Source: Streptomyces regalis (GTDB taxonomy: Bacteria; Actinomycetota; Actinomycetes; Streptomycetales; Streptomycetaceae). From it: a DNA stretch of 64,000 nucleotides. A program made the translations under genes and the position numbers. Positions 43,989 through 52,253 of this stretch are shown here, in pieces. The stretch is taken from contig NZ_LLZG01000334.1 of assembly GCF_001509475.1 (NCBI RefSeq), positions 1-64,000 of the forward strand, in the 5' to 3' direction. How positions within the stretch are numbered: the first letter of the stretch is position 1; every line of letters begins with the position of its first letter. A model generated the notes under the pieces. It had not been told where the DNA came from. It did no database searches and saw only the letters and a program-made list of their open reading frames with translations.

Positions 43989-46523
43989 CTATTCCGCCTT
44001 GATCGCGTTCAGCATGTTCAGCCTCGCGGCGTTGCGGGCCGGCCACAGCGCGGCCAGGACGCCCACCAGACCGGCCAGCACCAGGAAGATCCCGATCCGG
44101 TCCCAGGGCAGGACCAGCGCGTAGCCCGGGATCTCGTCCGCGATCGTCTCGCCGATCGCCCAGCCGAGGAACGCGCCGAGACCGATGCCGACCGTCGCGC
44201 CGAACACCGAGATGACCACGGCCTCCAGTCGGACCATCCGCTTCACCCGTCGCCGGTCGAGACCGATCGCGCGCAGCATGCCGATCTCCTGCTGCCGCTC
44301 GAAGACCGACATCGCGAGGGTGTTGACGACACCCAGCACGGCGATGATCAGGGCCATCGCCAGCAGGCCGTACATGATGTTCAGCATCGTGTTGATGACG
44401 CCGCCGAACTGGTTGCGGATGTCCTGCTGGTCCATGACCGTGATCGCGGGGTTGTCGCCCAGCGCGTCGACGAGGACCTTCTCGTTCGCCGCGGACTGGC
44501 CGCCGTCCACCTTCACGAAGATCTGCTGGATGGAGGGCTGCACCTCGTGCGGGTTCACGACCTTCGTGTCGACGAGGACGGGGGAGAGGAACTCGCTGTC
44601 CTTGAAGACGGCGCCGACCGTCAGCGTGTCCTTCTTCTCGTCGTTGAAGGTGACGCGGACGCTGTCGCCGGGCTTCCAGCCCTTGCTCTTGGCCGTCTTC
44701 TCGGCGACCGCGATCTGGCCCTCGGCGAGCGAGTCGATGTTGCCGCTGACGACGTCGACGTTCAGGACCTGCTCGATGTCGCCCGGCGTGACCGCCGAAG
44801 CGGAGACGTAGTCGTCGTCACCGGCCTGGAAGTAGACGCTCTGCTGCGGCGAGACCGCCGAGACGCCCTTGGCCTTCTCCAGCGCCGTCAGTGCGGACTG
44901 GTCGAGGTCCCCGCCGTTCGCCATCGAGACCATGTAGTCGGCCTTGATGGTGTCCGTGGTCATCTTGTCGATGGCCGTGCCGACCGTGGCACCGAGCACC
45001 GACAGGCCGGTCACCAGCGTCAGTCCGATCGCCAGCGCCGAGGCGGTGGCGCCGGTGCGGCGCGGGTTGCGGACCGCGTTCTGGCCGGCCAGCTTGCCGG
45101 ACACCCCGAAGGGGCCGACGAGCAGCGGACGGACGAGCGCGATCACGGGCCGGGACAGCAGCGGGATCAGGATGATCACACCGATCAGCGCGAAGAACGC
45201 GCCCCCCGCGATGTACATCCGGCCGGTGTCACCGCCGGACGAGGCACCCAGCACGATGCCGACCGCGCCGAGAGCGGTGATGGCGGCACCGATGGAGTTG
45301 CGCACCACCAGCGACTTGGTGGTCGCCACCGCGTGGACGCTGCTCATGGCCGCCACCGGCGGGATCTTCGCGGCCCGGCGGCCGGGCAGCCAGGCGGCGA
45401 ACATCGTGATCAGCACACCGACGCCGATCGAGGCGATCACCGGCGTGGCGGACAGGATCAGCGGGCCGTCCGGAATCTTCATGCCGAACGCGGCCATGCC
45501 GGACCGCAGACCGACCGCAAGGCCGATGCCGAGGACGAAGCCGACCACCGAGGCGACCAGGCCCACCACCGCGGCCTCGGCGAGCACCGAGCGGGTGATC
45601 TGCTTGCGCGACGCGCCGACGGCCCGCATCAGCGCGATCTCCTTCGTGCGCTGGGCGACCAGCATCGTGAAGGTGTTGGAGATCAGGAAGATCCCGACGA
45701 AGAGCGCGATGCCCGCGAAGCCGAGCAGGACCTGCTTGAGCGAGCCCAGACCCTGTTCGATCTGCTCGGCCTGCTCGTCCGCGAGCGCCTGGCCGGTCTT
45801 CGCCTCGGCGGTGTCCGGCAGCAGCGGCTTGACCGCGTCCAGGATCTTCGCGTCGGACGCGCCGGGCGCGGCGGTGACGGTGGCGCTCGCGAAGTAGCCC
45901 GGCTTGAGGTACTGCTTCTGGGCGACCGCGGTGTCGAAGAGGACAAGGCTGCCGCCGGCGTTCACGGCGCCGTCCTCGGTGGTGAACACGCCGCTGAGGG
46001 TGTACTCCTTCACCGGCCCGTTCGTGGCGACCCGGACCCGGTTGCCGACCTGGTACTCGCCCTTGGCCGCGGACTCCTTGTCCAGGGCGATCTGATCGTC
46101 CTTCACCGGGCCCGAGCCGTCGGTGAAGGTGTAGGCGGGGTCCTTGCCGTCCTTGCCGGGGGCGAAGTTGGAGCCCTTGTTGGACCAGCCGACGCCGATC
46201 AGCTTCCCGTCGGGGTCCGCGACCCCGGCGAAGCCGTCGACGCGGCCGTACGCGGCGTCGACGCCGTCCACCGCGGAGATCTTGTCGAGGGTCTTCCGGG
46301 AGAGACCGGGCTCTTGCTTGGCGTCGTCCTGGTCGGCGTACGAAGTGATGGCGACGGCGACGTCGTCGTAGCTCTTCGCCGACTGGTTGCGGAAGGCGTT
46401 GGAGAGGGTGTCGGCGAAGACCAGGGTGCCGGAGACGAACGCGACGCCGAGCATCACGGCGAGCACGGTCATCAACAGCCGGGCCTTGTGCGCGAGTACG
46501 TTGCGCAGGGCGGTGCGGAACAT
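43989..46523 (-). CDS. ABC transporter permease, FtsX-like (second system)
   Basis: An 844-aa permease paralogous to the one at 13231. It starts MFRTALRNVLAHKARLLMTVLAVMLGVAFVSGTLVF, has two extracytoplasmic domains and two FtsX helix blocks with IALMRAVGASRKQI and IGMLRAIGLDRRRV. The ATG at 46523 overlaps the ATPase stop (ATGA); open reading further upstream on this strand is antisense noise. Like its paralogue it should export lipids, peptides or drugs by a MacB-like mechanism. Confidence 0.94.
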   Translation of the reverse strand: MFRTALRNVLAHKARLLMTVLAVMLGVAFVSGTLVFADTLSNAFRNQSAKSYDDVAVAITSYADQDDAKQEPGLSRKTLDKISAVDGVDAAYGRVDGFAGVADPDGKLIGVGWSNKGSNFAPGKDGKDPAYTFTDGSGPVKDDQIALDKESAAKGEYQVGNRVRVATNGPVKEYTLSGVFTTEDGAVNAGGSLVLFDTAVAQKQYLKPGYFASATVTAAPGASDAKILDAVKPLLPDTAEAKTGQALADEQAEQIEQGLGSLKQVLLGFAGIALFVGIFLISNTFTMLVAQRTKEIALMRAVGASRKQITRSVLAEAAVVGLVASVVGFVLGIGLAVGLRSGMAAFGMKIPDGPLILSATPVIASIGVGVLITMFAAWLPGRRAAKIPPVAAMSSVHAVATTKSLVVRNSIGAAITALGAVGIVLGASSGGDTGRMYIAGGAFFALIGVIILIPLLSRPVIALVRPLLVGPFGVSGKLAGQNAVRNPRRTGATASALAIGLTLVTGLSVLGATVGTAIDKMTTDTIKADYMVSMANGGDLDQSALTALEKAKGVSAVSPQQSVYFQAGDDDYVSASAVTPGDIEQVLNVDVVSGNIDSLAEGQIAVAEKTAKSKGWKPGDSVRVTFNDEKKDTLTVGAVFKDSEFLSPVLVDTKVVNPHEVQPSIQQIFVKVDGGQSAANEKVLVDALGDNPAITVMDQQDIRNQFGGVINTMLNIMYGLLAMALIIAVLGVVNTLAMSVFERQQEIGMLRAIGLDRRRVKRMVRLEAVVISVFGATVGIGLGAFLGWAIGETIADEIPGYALVLPWDRIGIFLVLAGLVGVLAALWPARNAARLNMLNAIKAE

Positions 46524-47293
46524 CAGCTGGTGCGGCCCTTCGCGTCGAACTGCTTCATGAAGTCGAGGACGTTGTCGGCGGTCGGCCGGTACATCTCGTC
46601 GACGATCCGTCCGTCCGCGAGGAACACCACGCGGTCCGCGTACGCCGCCGCCACCGGGTCGTGGGTCACCATCACCACGGTCTGCCCCAACTCCCGCACG
46701 GAGTTGCGCAGGAAGCCGAGCACCTCGGCGCCGGAGCGCGAGTCGAGGTTTCCGGTCGGCTCGTCGCCGAAGATGATCTCGGGCTTGGAGGCCAGCGCGC
46801 GGGCCACGGCGACGCGCTGCTGCTGGCCGCCGGAGAGCTGGGCGGGACGGTGGCTGAGGCGATCGGCCAGGCCCACCATCCGGATGACCGAATCCACCCA
46901 CTGCTTGTCAGCCTTGCGGCCCGCGATGTCCATCGGAAGGGTGATGTTCTCCAGGGCGGTCAGCGTCGGCAGCAGGTTGAACGCCTGGAAGATGAAGCCG
47001 ATCTTGTCCCGGCGCAACTTGGTCAGCTGCTTGTCCTTCAGGGAGCCCAACTCCGTGTCGCCGATGCGCACCGAACCGGAGGAGAAGGTGTCCAGGCCGG
47101 CCACGCAGTGCATCAGCGTGGACTTGCCGGAGCCCGACGGGCCCATGATCGCGGTGAACTCGGCCTGCCGAAACTCGACAGAGACCCGGTCCAGGGCGAC
47201 CACCTGGGTCTCGCCCTGTCCGTAGATCTTCGACAGATCCGTGGCACGCGCGGCCACGGTGGTGGCCCGGCCGGCGATGGATGCGGTGGTCAC
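46523..47293 (-). CDS. ABC transporter ATP-binding protein (second system)
   Basis: A 256-aa ATPase with Walker [18 protein letters not shown], signature [21 protein letters not shown] and MVTHDP. Most residues match the ATPase at 12446-13234. The two systems are clear duplicates about 31 kb apart and on opposite strands. The GTG start at 47293 begins MTTASIAGRA. The promoter must lie in 47294-47400 but is not obvious. Confidence 0.95.
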   Translation of the reverse strand: MTTASIAGRATTVAARATDLSKIYGQGETQVVALDRVSVEFRQAEFTAIMGPSGSGKSTLMHCVAGLDTFSSGSVRIGDTELGSLKDKQLTKLRRDKIGFIFQAFNLLPTLTALENITLPMDIAGRKADKQWVDSVIRMVGLADRLSHRPAQLSGGQQQRVAVARALASKPEIIFGDEPTGNLDSRSGAEVLGFLRNSVRELGQTVVMVTHDPVAAAYADRVVFLADGRIVDEMYRPTADNVLDFMKQFDAKGRTS

Positions 47294-47686
47294 GAGAAGG
47301 CGCTCCTGAGGGACGACGGTGTGTTCGAAGGGACGTCATCCATCGTCCTGGCCGAAGAGCGCCGTGTAGTCAGTCGCAGTTCCGGTTCCGAAGGCAGACT
47401 GCGGATGGACCGGACACCGCCGCGTCATACCTGAGGATGACGGGGACCCCTGACGGGCCGTCGCGTCGAGAACAGGTGGAGCGTCCTCGTTCGGACGGTG
47501 AAATTCCGTCATTCCGTATGCGCCGCCGAGCGCCGCACGTAAGGCTATTGGCAAGTGCGGATGGCGCGTTCCGTGGGCTGATGCACCCTCAGGCATCAAT
47601 AAAATAAGACAACATCGGTCCGCCCGTCCGCTGTTCGAGGGACGTACCCCGATAGGCTCGGAACCTCGATGCGGAGCCCATGGCCT
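47294..47686. other. Intergenic region between ABC exporter and bldA
   Basis: About 390 bases without a gene. It must hold the minus-strand ABC promoter and the plus-strand bldA promoter. TAGGCT at 47653-47658 is a good -10 about 28 bases before the tRNA. An AT-rich patch, AATAAAATAAGACAACAT near 47598, is striking in this GC-rich background. Confidence 0.5.
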
Positions 47687-47770
47687 GCCCAGATGGTGGA
47701 ATGCAGACACGGCGAGCTTAAACCTCGCTGCCCCTTCGCGGGCGTGCCGGTTCAAGTCCGGCTCTGGGCA
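47687..47770 (+). tRNA. bldA: tRNA-Leu(UAA), bldA
   Basis: The acceptor stem is GCCCAGA paired with TCTGGGC, with discriminator A and no encoded CCA. The anticodon stem-loop is GCGAG-CTTAAAC-CTCGC, giving anticodon TAA (47719-47721). The long variable arm CTGCCCCTTCGCGGGCG and the TTCAAGTCC T-loop are of the class II leucine type. This is the only tRNA that reads UUA in Streptomyces; it controls aerial growth and antibiotic genes that contain TTA codons. Confidence 0.97.
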
Positions 47771-47812
47771 CTTCGAGTCCTTCCTTCCCTTCAAGTTCCC
47801 TTCAAGACTTCA

Positions 47813-47839
47813 CGCACGCCCGTTGACAGCGGGCGTGCG
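47813..47839. terminator. Hairpin after bldA
   Basis: CGCACGCCCG and CGGGCGTGCG form a perfect 10-bp stem with loop TTGACAG, 43 bases downstream of bldA. It is a plausible terminator. The loop itself is a -35-like hexamer. Confidence 0.7.
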
Positions 47840-47864
47840 CGGCCGGAGACTCGGTCAGGAAATG

Positions 47865-47880
47865 GTGAATAAAAATTCAC
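47865..47880. promoter_or_regulatory. Palindromic operator upstream of pobA
   Basis: GTGAAT-AAAA-ATTCAC is a perfect 6-4-6 palindrome, AT-rich against the background, 49 bases before the pobA ATG. It is a candidate site for a 4-hydroxybenzoate-responsive regulator, which is not encoded in the window. Confidence 0.55.
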
Positions 47881-47928
47881 TGCACGAACAGAGCCAGTGA
47901 AGAGATGAACAGCGAAGGGAAGCGACCG

Positions 47929-49104
47929 ATGCGCACCACCGTCGGCATCATCGGAGCGGGCCCCGCCGGCCTCCTCCTCGCCCGGCTGCTCCACAACGCC
48001 GGCATCGACTCGGTCGTCCTGGAGAGCCGCGACCGCGCCTACGTCGAGCACCGCCAGCGCGCCGGAATCCTGGAGCAGGGCACGGTGGACGTGCTGCGCG
48101 TGGCCGGCGCCGGGGAGCGCATGGACCGCGAGGGCCTGCGGCACGACGGCATCGAGCTCCGCTTCGACAAGAAGCGCCACCGCGTCGACTTCCCCGCCCT
48201 CACCGGCGGCCGGTCCGTGATGGTCTACGCCCAGACCGAGGTCTGCAAGGACCTCATCGCCCTCCAGCTCAAGGAGGGAGGCCCGCTGCTGTTCGAGGCG
48301 GAGGCCCTGGCGGTCGAGGGCGCGGACACCGACAGCCCGCGCGTGCGCTTCCGGTACGAGGGGAGCGAGGACGTCCTCGAATGCGACTACGTCGTCGGCT
48401 GCGACGGCTTCTGGGGCGTGTCCCGGGGGGCGATCCCCGCCGAGCTGACCCGGGTCTTCGAGCGGACGTACCCCTTCGGCTGGCTCGGCATCCTCGCCGA
48501 TGTCGCCCCCTCGCACGACGAGCTGGTCTACGCCCGCCATGACCGCGGTTTCGCCCTCCTCTCCATGCGCTCCCCGTCCGTCTCCCGCCTCTACCTCCAG
48601 GTCCCCGAGGGCACGGACGCCGAGGCGTGGAGCGACGAGGCGATCTGGGCGGAGCTGGAGCGCCGCTTCGAGACGGCCGACGGCTGGCGCCTGGAGCGCG
48701 GCCCCGTCACCCAGAAGTCGGTCACACCCATGCGGTCGTACGTCCACGAGCCCATGCGCCACGGCCGTCTCTTCCTCGCCGGTGACGCGGCGCACATCGT
48801 GCCGCCGACGGGCGCCAAGGGCCTGAACCTGGCCGTCGGGGACGTCGTCACCTTCGCGAGGGCGCTGACGCACGAGAGGGAGACGGGCTCGGCGGAGCTC
48901 CTCGACGCCTACTCCGCGACCTGTCTGCGCCGCGTCTGGCAGGCCGAGCGGTTCTCGTACGACATGACGACACTGCTGCACCGCGCCCCCGACGCCACGC
49001 CCTTCGAGGACCGGCTCCAGCTGGCGCGACTGGAGCGGATCGCGGGGGCGAGGGCCGCCGAGACGGATCTGGCCGAGGGGTACACCGGCTTTCCGTTCGG
49101 GTGA
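47929..49104 (+). CDS. pobA: 4-Hydroxybenzoate 3-monooxygenase
   Basis: A 391-aa FAD monooxygenase converting 4-hydroxybenzoate to protocatechuate with NAD(P)H and O2. The FAD fold starts TTVGIIGAGPAGLLLARLL. The DG motif appears as CDYVVGCDGFWGVSR, and GRLFLAGDAAHIVPPTGAKGLNLAVGDV binds FAD. HRQRAGILEQGTVDVL and the Tyr/Pro-rich active-site stretch match PobA throughout. The ATG at 47929 follows GGGAAG by seven bases; an ATG at 47905 lacks spacing. No protocatechuate pathway genes are adjacent. Confidence 0.95.
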   Translation: MRTTVGIIGAGPAGLLLARLLHNAGIDSVVLESRDRAYVEHRQRAGILEQGTVDVLRVAGAGERMDREGLRHDGIELRFDKKRHRVDFPALTGGRSVMVYAQTEVCKDLIALQLKEGGPLLFEAEALAVEGADTDSPRVRFRYEGSEDVLECDYVVGCDGFWGVSRGAIPAELTRVFERTYPFGWLGILADVAPSHDELVYARHDRGFALLSMRSPSVSRLYLQVPEGTDAEAWSDEAIWAELERRFETADGWRLERGPVTQKSVTPMRSYVHEPMRHGRLFLAGDAAHIVPPTGAKGLNLAVGDVVTFARALTHERETGSAELLDAYSATCLRRVWQAERFSYDMTTLLHRAPDATPFEDRLQLARLERIAGARAAETDLAEGYTGFPFG

Positions 49105-49318
49105 TCACACCTGTACGGCGGGGGAGTGATCTCCGGCCGGTTCCGGCCGCGTACCAGGTTCGTCATGAATGAGCCCCTCCGTGGCTGGGAATCACCCGGC
49201 CGCGTAGCGTGTTGCGCAGCATGACGAGGGAAAGATCCTCCCCAAGCAGTAGGGTCAATCCTTTGCCTACCTATTACTCTTGAGCCAAGGCCGCGCCTGG
49301 CGGCCATGGAGGAGTGAA

Positions 49319-50230
49319 ATGAGGAGCAGCAACCCGGTCTTCTCGCGACGGGGGTTCAGCCGCGACAACGGCTACGCGGGCTTCAACACCGCGCCGCAGG
49401 CCGGGGGCGCCGCTGTCGGCACGCAGGCCAACCCGTACGCCCAGCCGCAGGCCGGCAACCCGTACGCGCAGAACCCTTACGCCCAGAACCCGTACGCCCA
49501 GCAGGACCTGCAGCACGGCGCACCGCCGCAGGCCCCGGCCACCACCGGCCGGATGACGCTGGACGACGTCATCCTGCGCACCGGCACCACGCTCGGCGTC
49601 CTGATCGTCACGGCCGCGCTCGCCTGGGCGCTGCTGCCCGTCGACGACGCGAACATCAGCCGGTCCTACGGCATCGGCATCGGCGCCGCGCTGATCGGCA
49701 TGGTGCTGGCGTTCGTCCAGTCCTTCAAGCGCAAGGCCTCGCCGGCGCTGATCCTGACGTACGCCGCGTTCGAGGGCGTGTTCCTCGGCGTGATCTCCAG
49801 CATCGTCGACAACCGCATCGCCAGCGGTGCGGCAATGCAGGCGGTGCTCGGCACGATGGCGGTCTTCGCCGCGGTGCTGGTGGCCTACAAGGCCGGCTGG
49901 ATCCGCGTCAACCGCCGCTTCGTCGGCTTCGTGATGGCGGCCGCGCTCGGCTTCATCCTGCTGATGGCGGTCAACCTGCTGTTCGCCGTCTTCGGCGGCG
50001 GTGACGGCCTCGGCTTCCGCAGCGGCCCGCTCGGCATCGTCTTCGGTGTCATCGGCATCCTGCTCGGCGCCTGCTTCCTCGCCCTGGACTTCAAGCAGGT
50101 CGAGGACGGCCTCGCCTACGGCGCGCCGCGCGAGGAGGCCTGGCTGGCGGCCTTCGGCCTCACGCTGACGCTGGTGTGGATCTACATGGAGTTCCTGCGG
50201 ATCATCGCGATCCTCAACAGCAGCGACTAG
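49319..50230 (+). CDS. Bax inhibitor-1/YccA family membrane protein
   Basis: A 303-aa protein with a Tyr/Pro/Gln-rich cytoplasmic N-terminus containing three NPYAQ repeats (about 40-60), followed by seven hydrophobic helices. The TM part matches the YccA/BI-1-like actinobacterial family (LILTYAAFEGVFLGVISSI; ALDFKQVEDGLAYGAPREEAWLAAFGLTLTLVWIYMEFLRII). Family members are proposed calcium leak or stress proteins; the role here is unproven. GGAGGAG precedes the ATG by four bases. Confidence 0.92.
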   Translation: MRSSNPVFSRRGFSRDNGYAGFNTAPQAGGAAVGTQANPYAQPQAGNPYAQNPYAQNPYAQQDLQHGAPPQAPATTGRMTLDDVILRTGTTLGVLIVTAALAWALLPVDDANISRSYGIGIGAALIGMVLAFVQSFKRKASPALILTYAAFEGVFLGVISSIVDNRIASGAAMQAVLGTMAVFAAVLVAYKAGWIRVNRRFVGFVMAAALGFILLMAVNLLFAVFGGGDGLGFRSGPLGIVFGVIGILLGACFLALDFKQVEDGLAYGAPREEAWLAAFGLTLTLVWIYMEFLRIIAILNSSD

Positions 50231-50248
50231 CACCGACCGGCATCGCAG

Positions 50249-50282
50249 CGAAGGGCCCCGGGTACGTACCCGGGGCCCTTCG
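50249..50282. terminator. Hairpin terminator after the BI-1-like gene
   Basis: CGAAGGGCCCCGGGT pairs perfectly with ACCCGGGGCCCTTCG across a 4-base loop. Confidence 0.85.
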
Positions 50283-50296
50283 CCGTCTGTGCGCGC

Positions 50297-50476
50297 CTAG
50301 GGCCGGTCTGACAATTCCCGCCTGCCCCGCGGCGCCTGGCACGCACGCTCGCCGCGTTGCCGAACCGCCCACGTGGCTCCGCCACGAGGGCGCTCCGGCG
50401 CCTTGCGATCGCACGCACCAGACGCCGCGGGGCCCGCCCTCCGGGCGGACGACGGGAATTGTCAGACAGGCCCTAG
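50297..50476. mobile_element. MITE-like palindromic element 2
   Basis: A 180-bp element with 24-bp terminal inverted repeats (core GTCTGACAATTCCCG, one mismatch) and CTAG at both outer ends. The interior holds GGCACGCACGCTCGCCGC, the hairpin GTGGCTCCGCCACGAGG and CGCACGCACCAGACGCCGCG, parallel to element 1 at 43821. It has no coding capacity. Its right end supplies the TAG stop of the gene at 50473. Confidence 0.78.
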
Positions 50477-50667
50477 TGGACGATCGCCTTCGCGTGGCCG
50501 TACGCGAGGTCGTATTCGTGGCGAAGCCAGCTGACCTTCTCTTCGAAGCGGAAGAGAGCCGGTCCGTCTTCTACGGTGCGGAGCCAGTCGGAGACTTCAC
50601 GACCGGTGCAGTGGGGGATGCGGGCGAGCATGTTGCGGTGGGTCTCCTCGGAGAGGACGTGGGACAT
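50473..50667 (-). CDS. DUF4287-like small protein
   Basis: A 64-aa protein: MSHVLSEETHRNMLARIPHC and then TGREVSDWLRTVEDGP and VSWLRHEYDLAYGHAKAIVH. The TG...W and WL-x-EY-GL-x-GHA pattern resembles DUF4287. GGAGG lies six bases before the ATG at 50667. The stop codon overlaps the right end of a MITE-like element, so the original C-terminus may have been changed by that insertion. The GHAxAIVH ending nevertheless looks complete. Confidence 0.75.
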   Translation of the reverse strand: MSHVLSEETHRNMLARIPHCTGREVSDWLRTVEDGPALFRFEEKVSWLRHEYDLAYGHAKAIVH

Positions 50668-50734
50668 CGGCGCCTCCGGACGCAAAGGGGATGTAAGCCG
50701 GTCCTTCAGGTCACGGTGCCTGAGCGTTCGCCTG

Positions 50735-50765
50735 TTGGCAACAGTCGTGGTGCGACGCGTAGGTT
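50735..50765 (+). promoter_or_regulatory. Promoter of the leaderless gene at 50772
   Basis: TTGGCA (50735-50740) and TAGGTT (50760-50765) are separated by 19 bases. The GTG at 50772 lies six bases after the -10, so the transcript would start at the codon. Confidence 0.6.
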
Positions 50766-50771
50766 TGTGGG

Positions 50772-51083
50772 GTGGTTGATACGACGCCCCTGACTCGTGC
50801 CGTTGATCACTTCGCCGACCGCTTGAGGGCCGCGCCCCAGAGCCGGCTGCAGAGAGGCGCCGCCGGCGAAGCGTTGCGGCTGGCCAGGGAGTTGGCTCGG
50901 TGGGCACAGGTTCTGGAGGTGCCCGGGGTGGAGCCTCGGGAGATGCCGGACGCCGGGATGTTCGCCGCGGCCGACCAGATCACCGTGGCCGTGCACGACT
51001 TGGCCCTCGTACTCACGAACGAGGGTGAGATCGAGGACGCGCTGAGGCTGGTGGAGGAGGCACAGAAGCGGGCAGGGGTGTGA
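50772..51083 (+). CDS. Conserved hypothetical small helical protein
   Basis: A 103-aa acidic, mostly helical protein: MVDTTPLTRAVDHFADRLRA at the start, then SRLQRGAAGEALRLARELARWAQ and ITVAVHDLALVLTNEGEIEDALRLVEEAQKR. No known domain is recognised. It has no ribosome binding site but a promoter positioned for leaderless translation. It is divergent from the DUF4287-like gene. Confidence 0.75.
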   Translation: MVDTTPLTRAVDHFADRLRAAPQSRLQRGAAGEALRLARELARWAQVLEVPGVEPREMPDAGMFAAADQITVAVHDLALVLTNEGEIEDALRLVEEAQKRAGV

Positions 51084-51125
51084 CCCGGGCTTCAACCGTT
51101 ACAGGGACGCCTTACAGGGGCGCGC

Positions 51126-51947
51126 TCACAGGGACGCTATGACCCTGTCCGCCAGGATGTAGACGTTCTCCTCGCCGCAGGCGAAGGTCAGGGTGTACGC
51201 CCCCGACACTCCCGAACCGCCCAGCAGCACCGGCGTCTCGCCTGCGCGCAGGGCCGCCGCCAGGCGTTCCGCGGTCTCGCGGTGGCCCGGGGTCATGCAG
51301 AGCGTGGTGCCGTCGGCGAAGACGTAGACGTCGAGAGTGCCGAGCGGGCCGGGGCGGACGTCGGTCAGTTCGGTGGCGCAGGCGGCCAGTTCCTCAAGGG
51401 TGGACACCGTACGCTCATGGTCGTTCACCGCAGGTGAGGAGACCGGGACGAAGTCCGGGTGGGAGGGGTGGCGGCGGCGGGCCGCGGCCAGCTCCGGGGA
51501 GTCACCGGCGGTGCCCCCCTGCATGAAGTCCTTGGGGGAGAACTCGTCGGCGTCCGCGGTCGTCTCGCTCACCGGCTCCAAGTGCTCCAGGCCCGAGAAA
51601 TCGGCCTGACGGGGCAGGAACAGCTCGCTGTCGGACAGGCCGAGCAGCGTGGGCGCGTCGGAGGCGTCACGGGCCTCCTGGGCGGCCCAGAAGGCGCGCG
51701 CCTCGGCCAGCTCCCGCTCGCGTTCCTCGGCGAGCGCATCGGCCACCGCGGCGCGTATCTCATCGGTGTCGGCGGAGATGCGGGCGGGCGGAACGAGACC
51801 GCGGGCTGCAGCCGCGTTGGTCTGTGCGAGCTCGGTGTGCAGGGCCGCGACCTGTCGGCGCAACACCATGAGGGTGCGCAGGACGGCGACGCCCACGGCG
51901 CCGGTGGCGGCCGTGGTGAGCAGCAAAGCGATCGGCATGGCGCTCAC
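51126..51947 (-). CDS. Membrane-anchored protein of unknown function
   Basis: A 273-aa protein with one N-terminal helix (PIALLLTTAATGAVGVAVL, about 5-25), a coiled-coil stretch (RRQVAALHTELAQTNAAAARG and EIRAAVADALAEERERELAEAR), a flexible acidic middle, and a folded C-terminal domain (about 190-273) with LDVYVFADGTTLCMTPGHRE and YTLTFACGEENVYILADRVI. GTG 51947 has GGGAG seven bases upstream. The family is unrecognised; the layout suggests a membrane-tethered scaffold. Confidence 0.75.
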   Translation of the reverse strand: MSAMPIALLLTTAATGAVGVAVLRTLMVLRRQVAALHTELAQTNAAAARGLVPPARISADTDEIRAAVADALAEERERELAEARAFWAAQEARDASDAPTLLGLSDSELFLPRQADFSGLEHLEPVSETTADADEFSPKDFMQGGTAGDSPELAAARRRHPSHPDFVPVSSPAVNDHERTVSTLEELAACATELTDVRPGPLGTLDVYVFADGTTLCMTPGHRETAERLAAALRAGETPVLLGGSGVSGAYTLTFACGEENVYILADRVIASL

Positions 51948-52253
51948 TGACGTACTCCCGGTTCAAAGTCGACCCCCGACTTCCTACATCAGCTTGAAGG
52001 GCGGACTATCCAGCTGTCAGTGCGTAACGTCACGAAACGGGCAGGCTTTTGGGTCCTGTGTTTCATGGTGAAGCGGCTCTGACCTGCGTAAATCCCTCTG
52101 CGAAGGGAGATAGGTCACATCCTGGGGGAGATTGGATCACAAAACGGCCCAGAACCTTGGAGTTTCCCGGGTTCTGGGCCGAAGGCTCACGCTGGGTGGT
52201 GAGTTGACTACCTAGGGGCTCGTGGGTGGTGGTTCGGATTGGTTCAGCTTGGT
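51948..52253. other. Intergenic region with terminator
   Basis: About 300 bases between two minus-strand genes. It holds the promoter of the gene at 51947 and the thiolase terminator at 52145-52181. No gene is seen. Confidence 0.5.
52145..52181. terminator. Hairpin terminator after the thiolase gene
   Basis: CGGCCCAGAACC pairs perfectly with GGTTCTGGGCCG over a 13-base loop. On the minus strand the stem is followed by GTTTTGTG, so it probably ends thiolase transcription. Confidence 0.85.

Noticed and set aside
43638..47225. A 1195-codon plus-strand frame across the second ABC exporter
   Set aside because: Low-complexity Arg/Asp/Gln translation, antisense to clear permease and ATPase genes.
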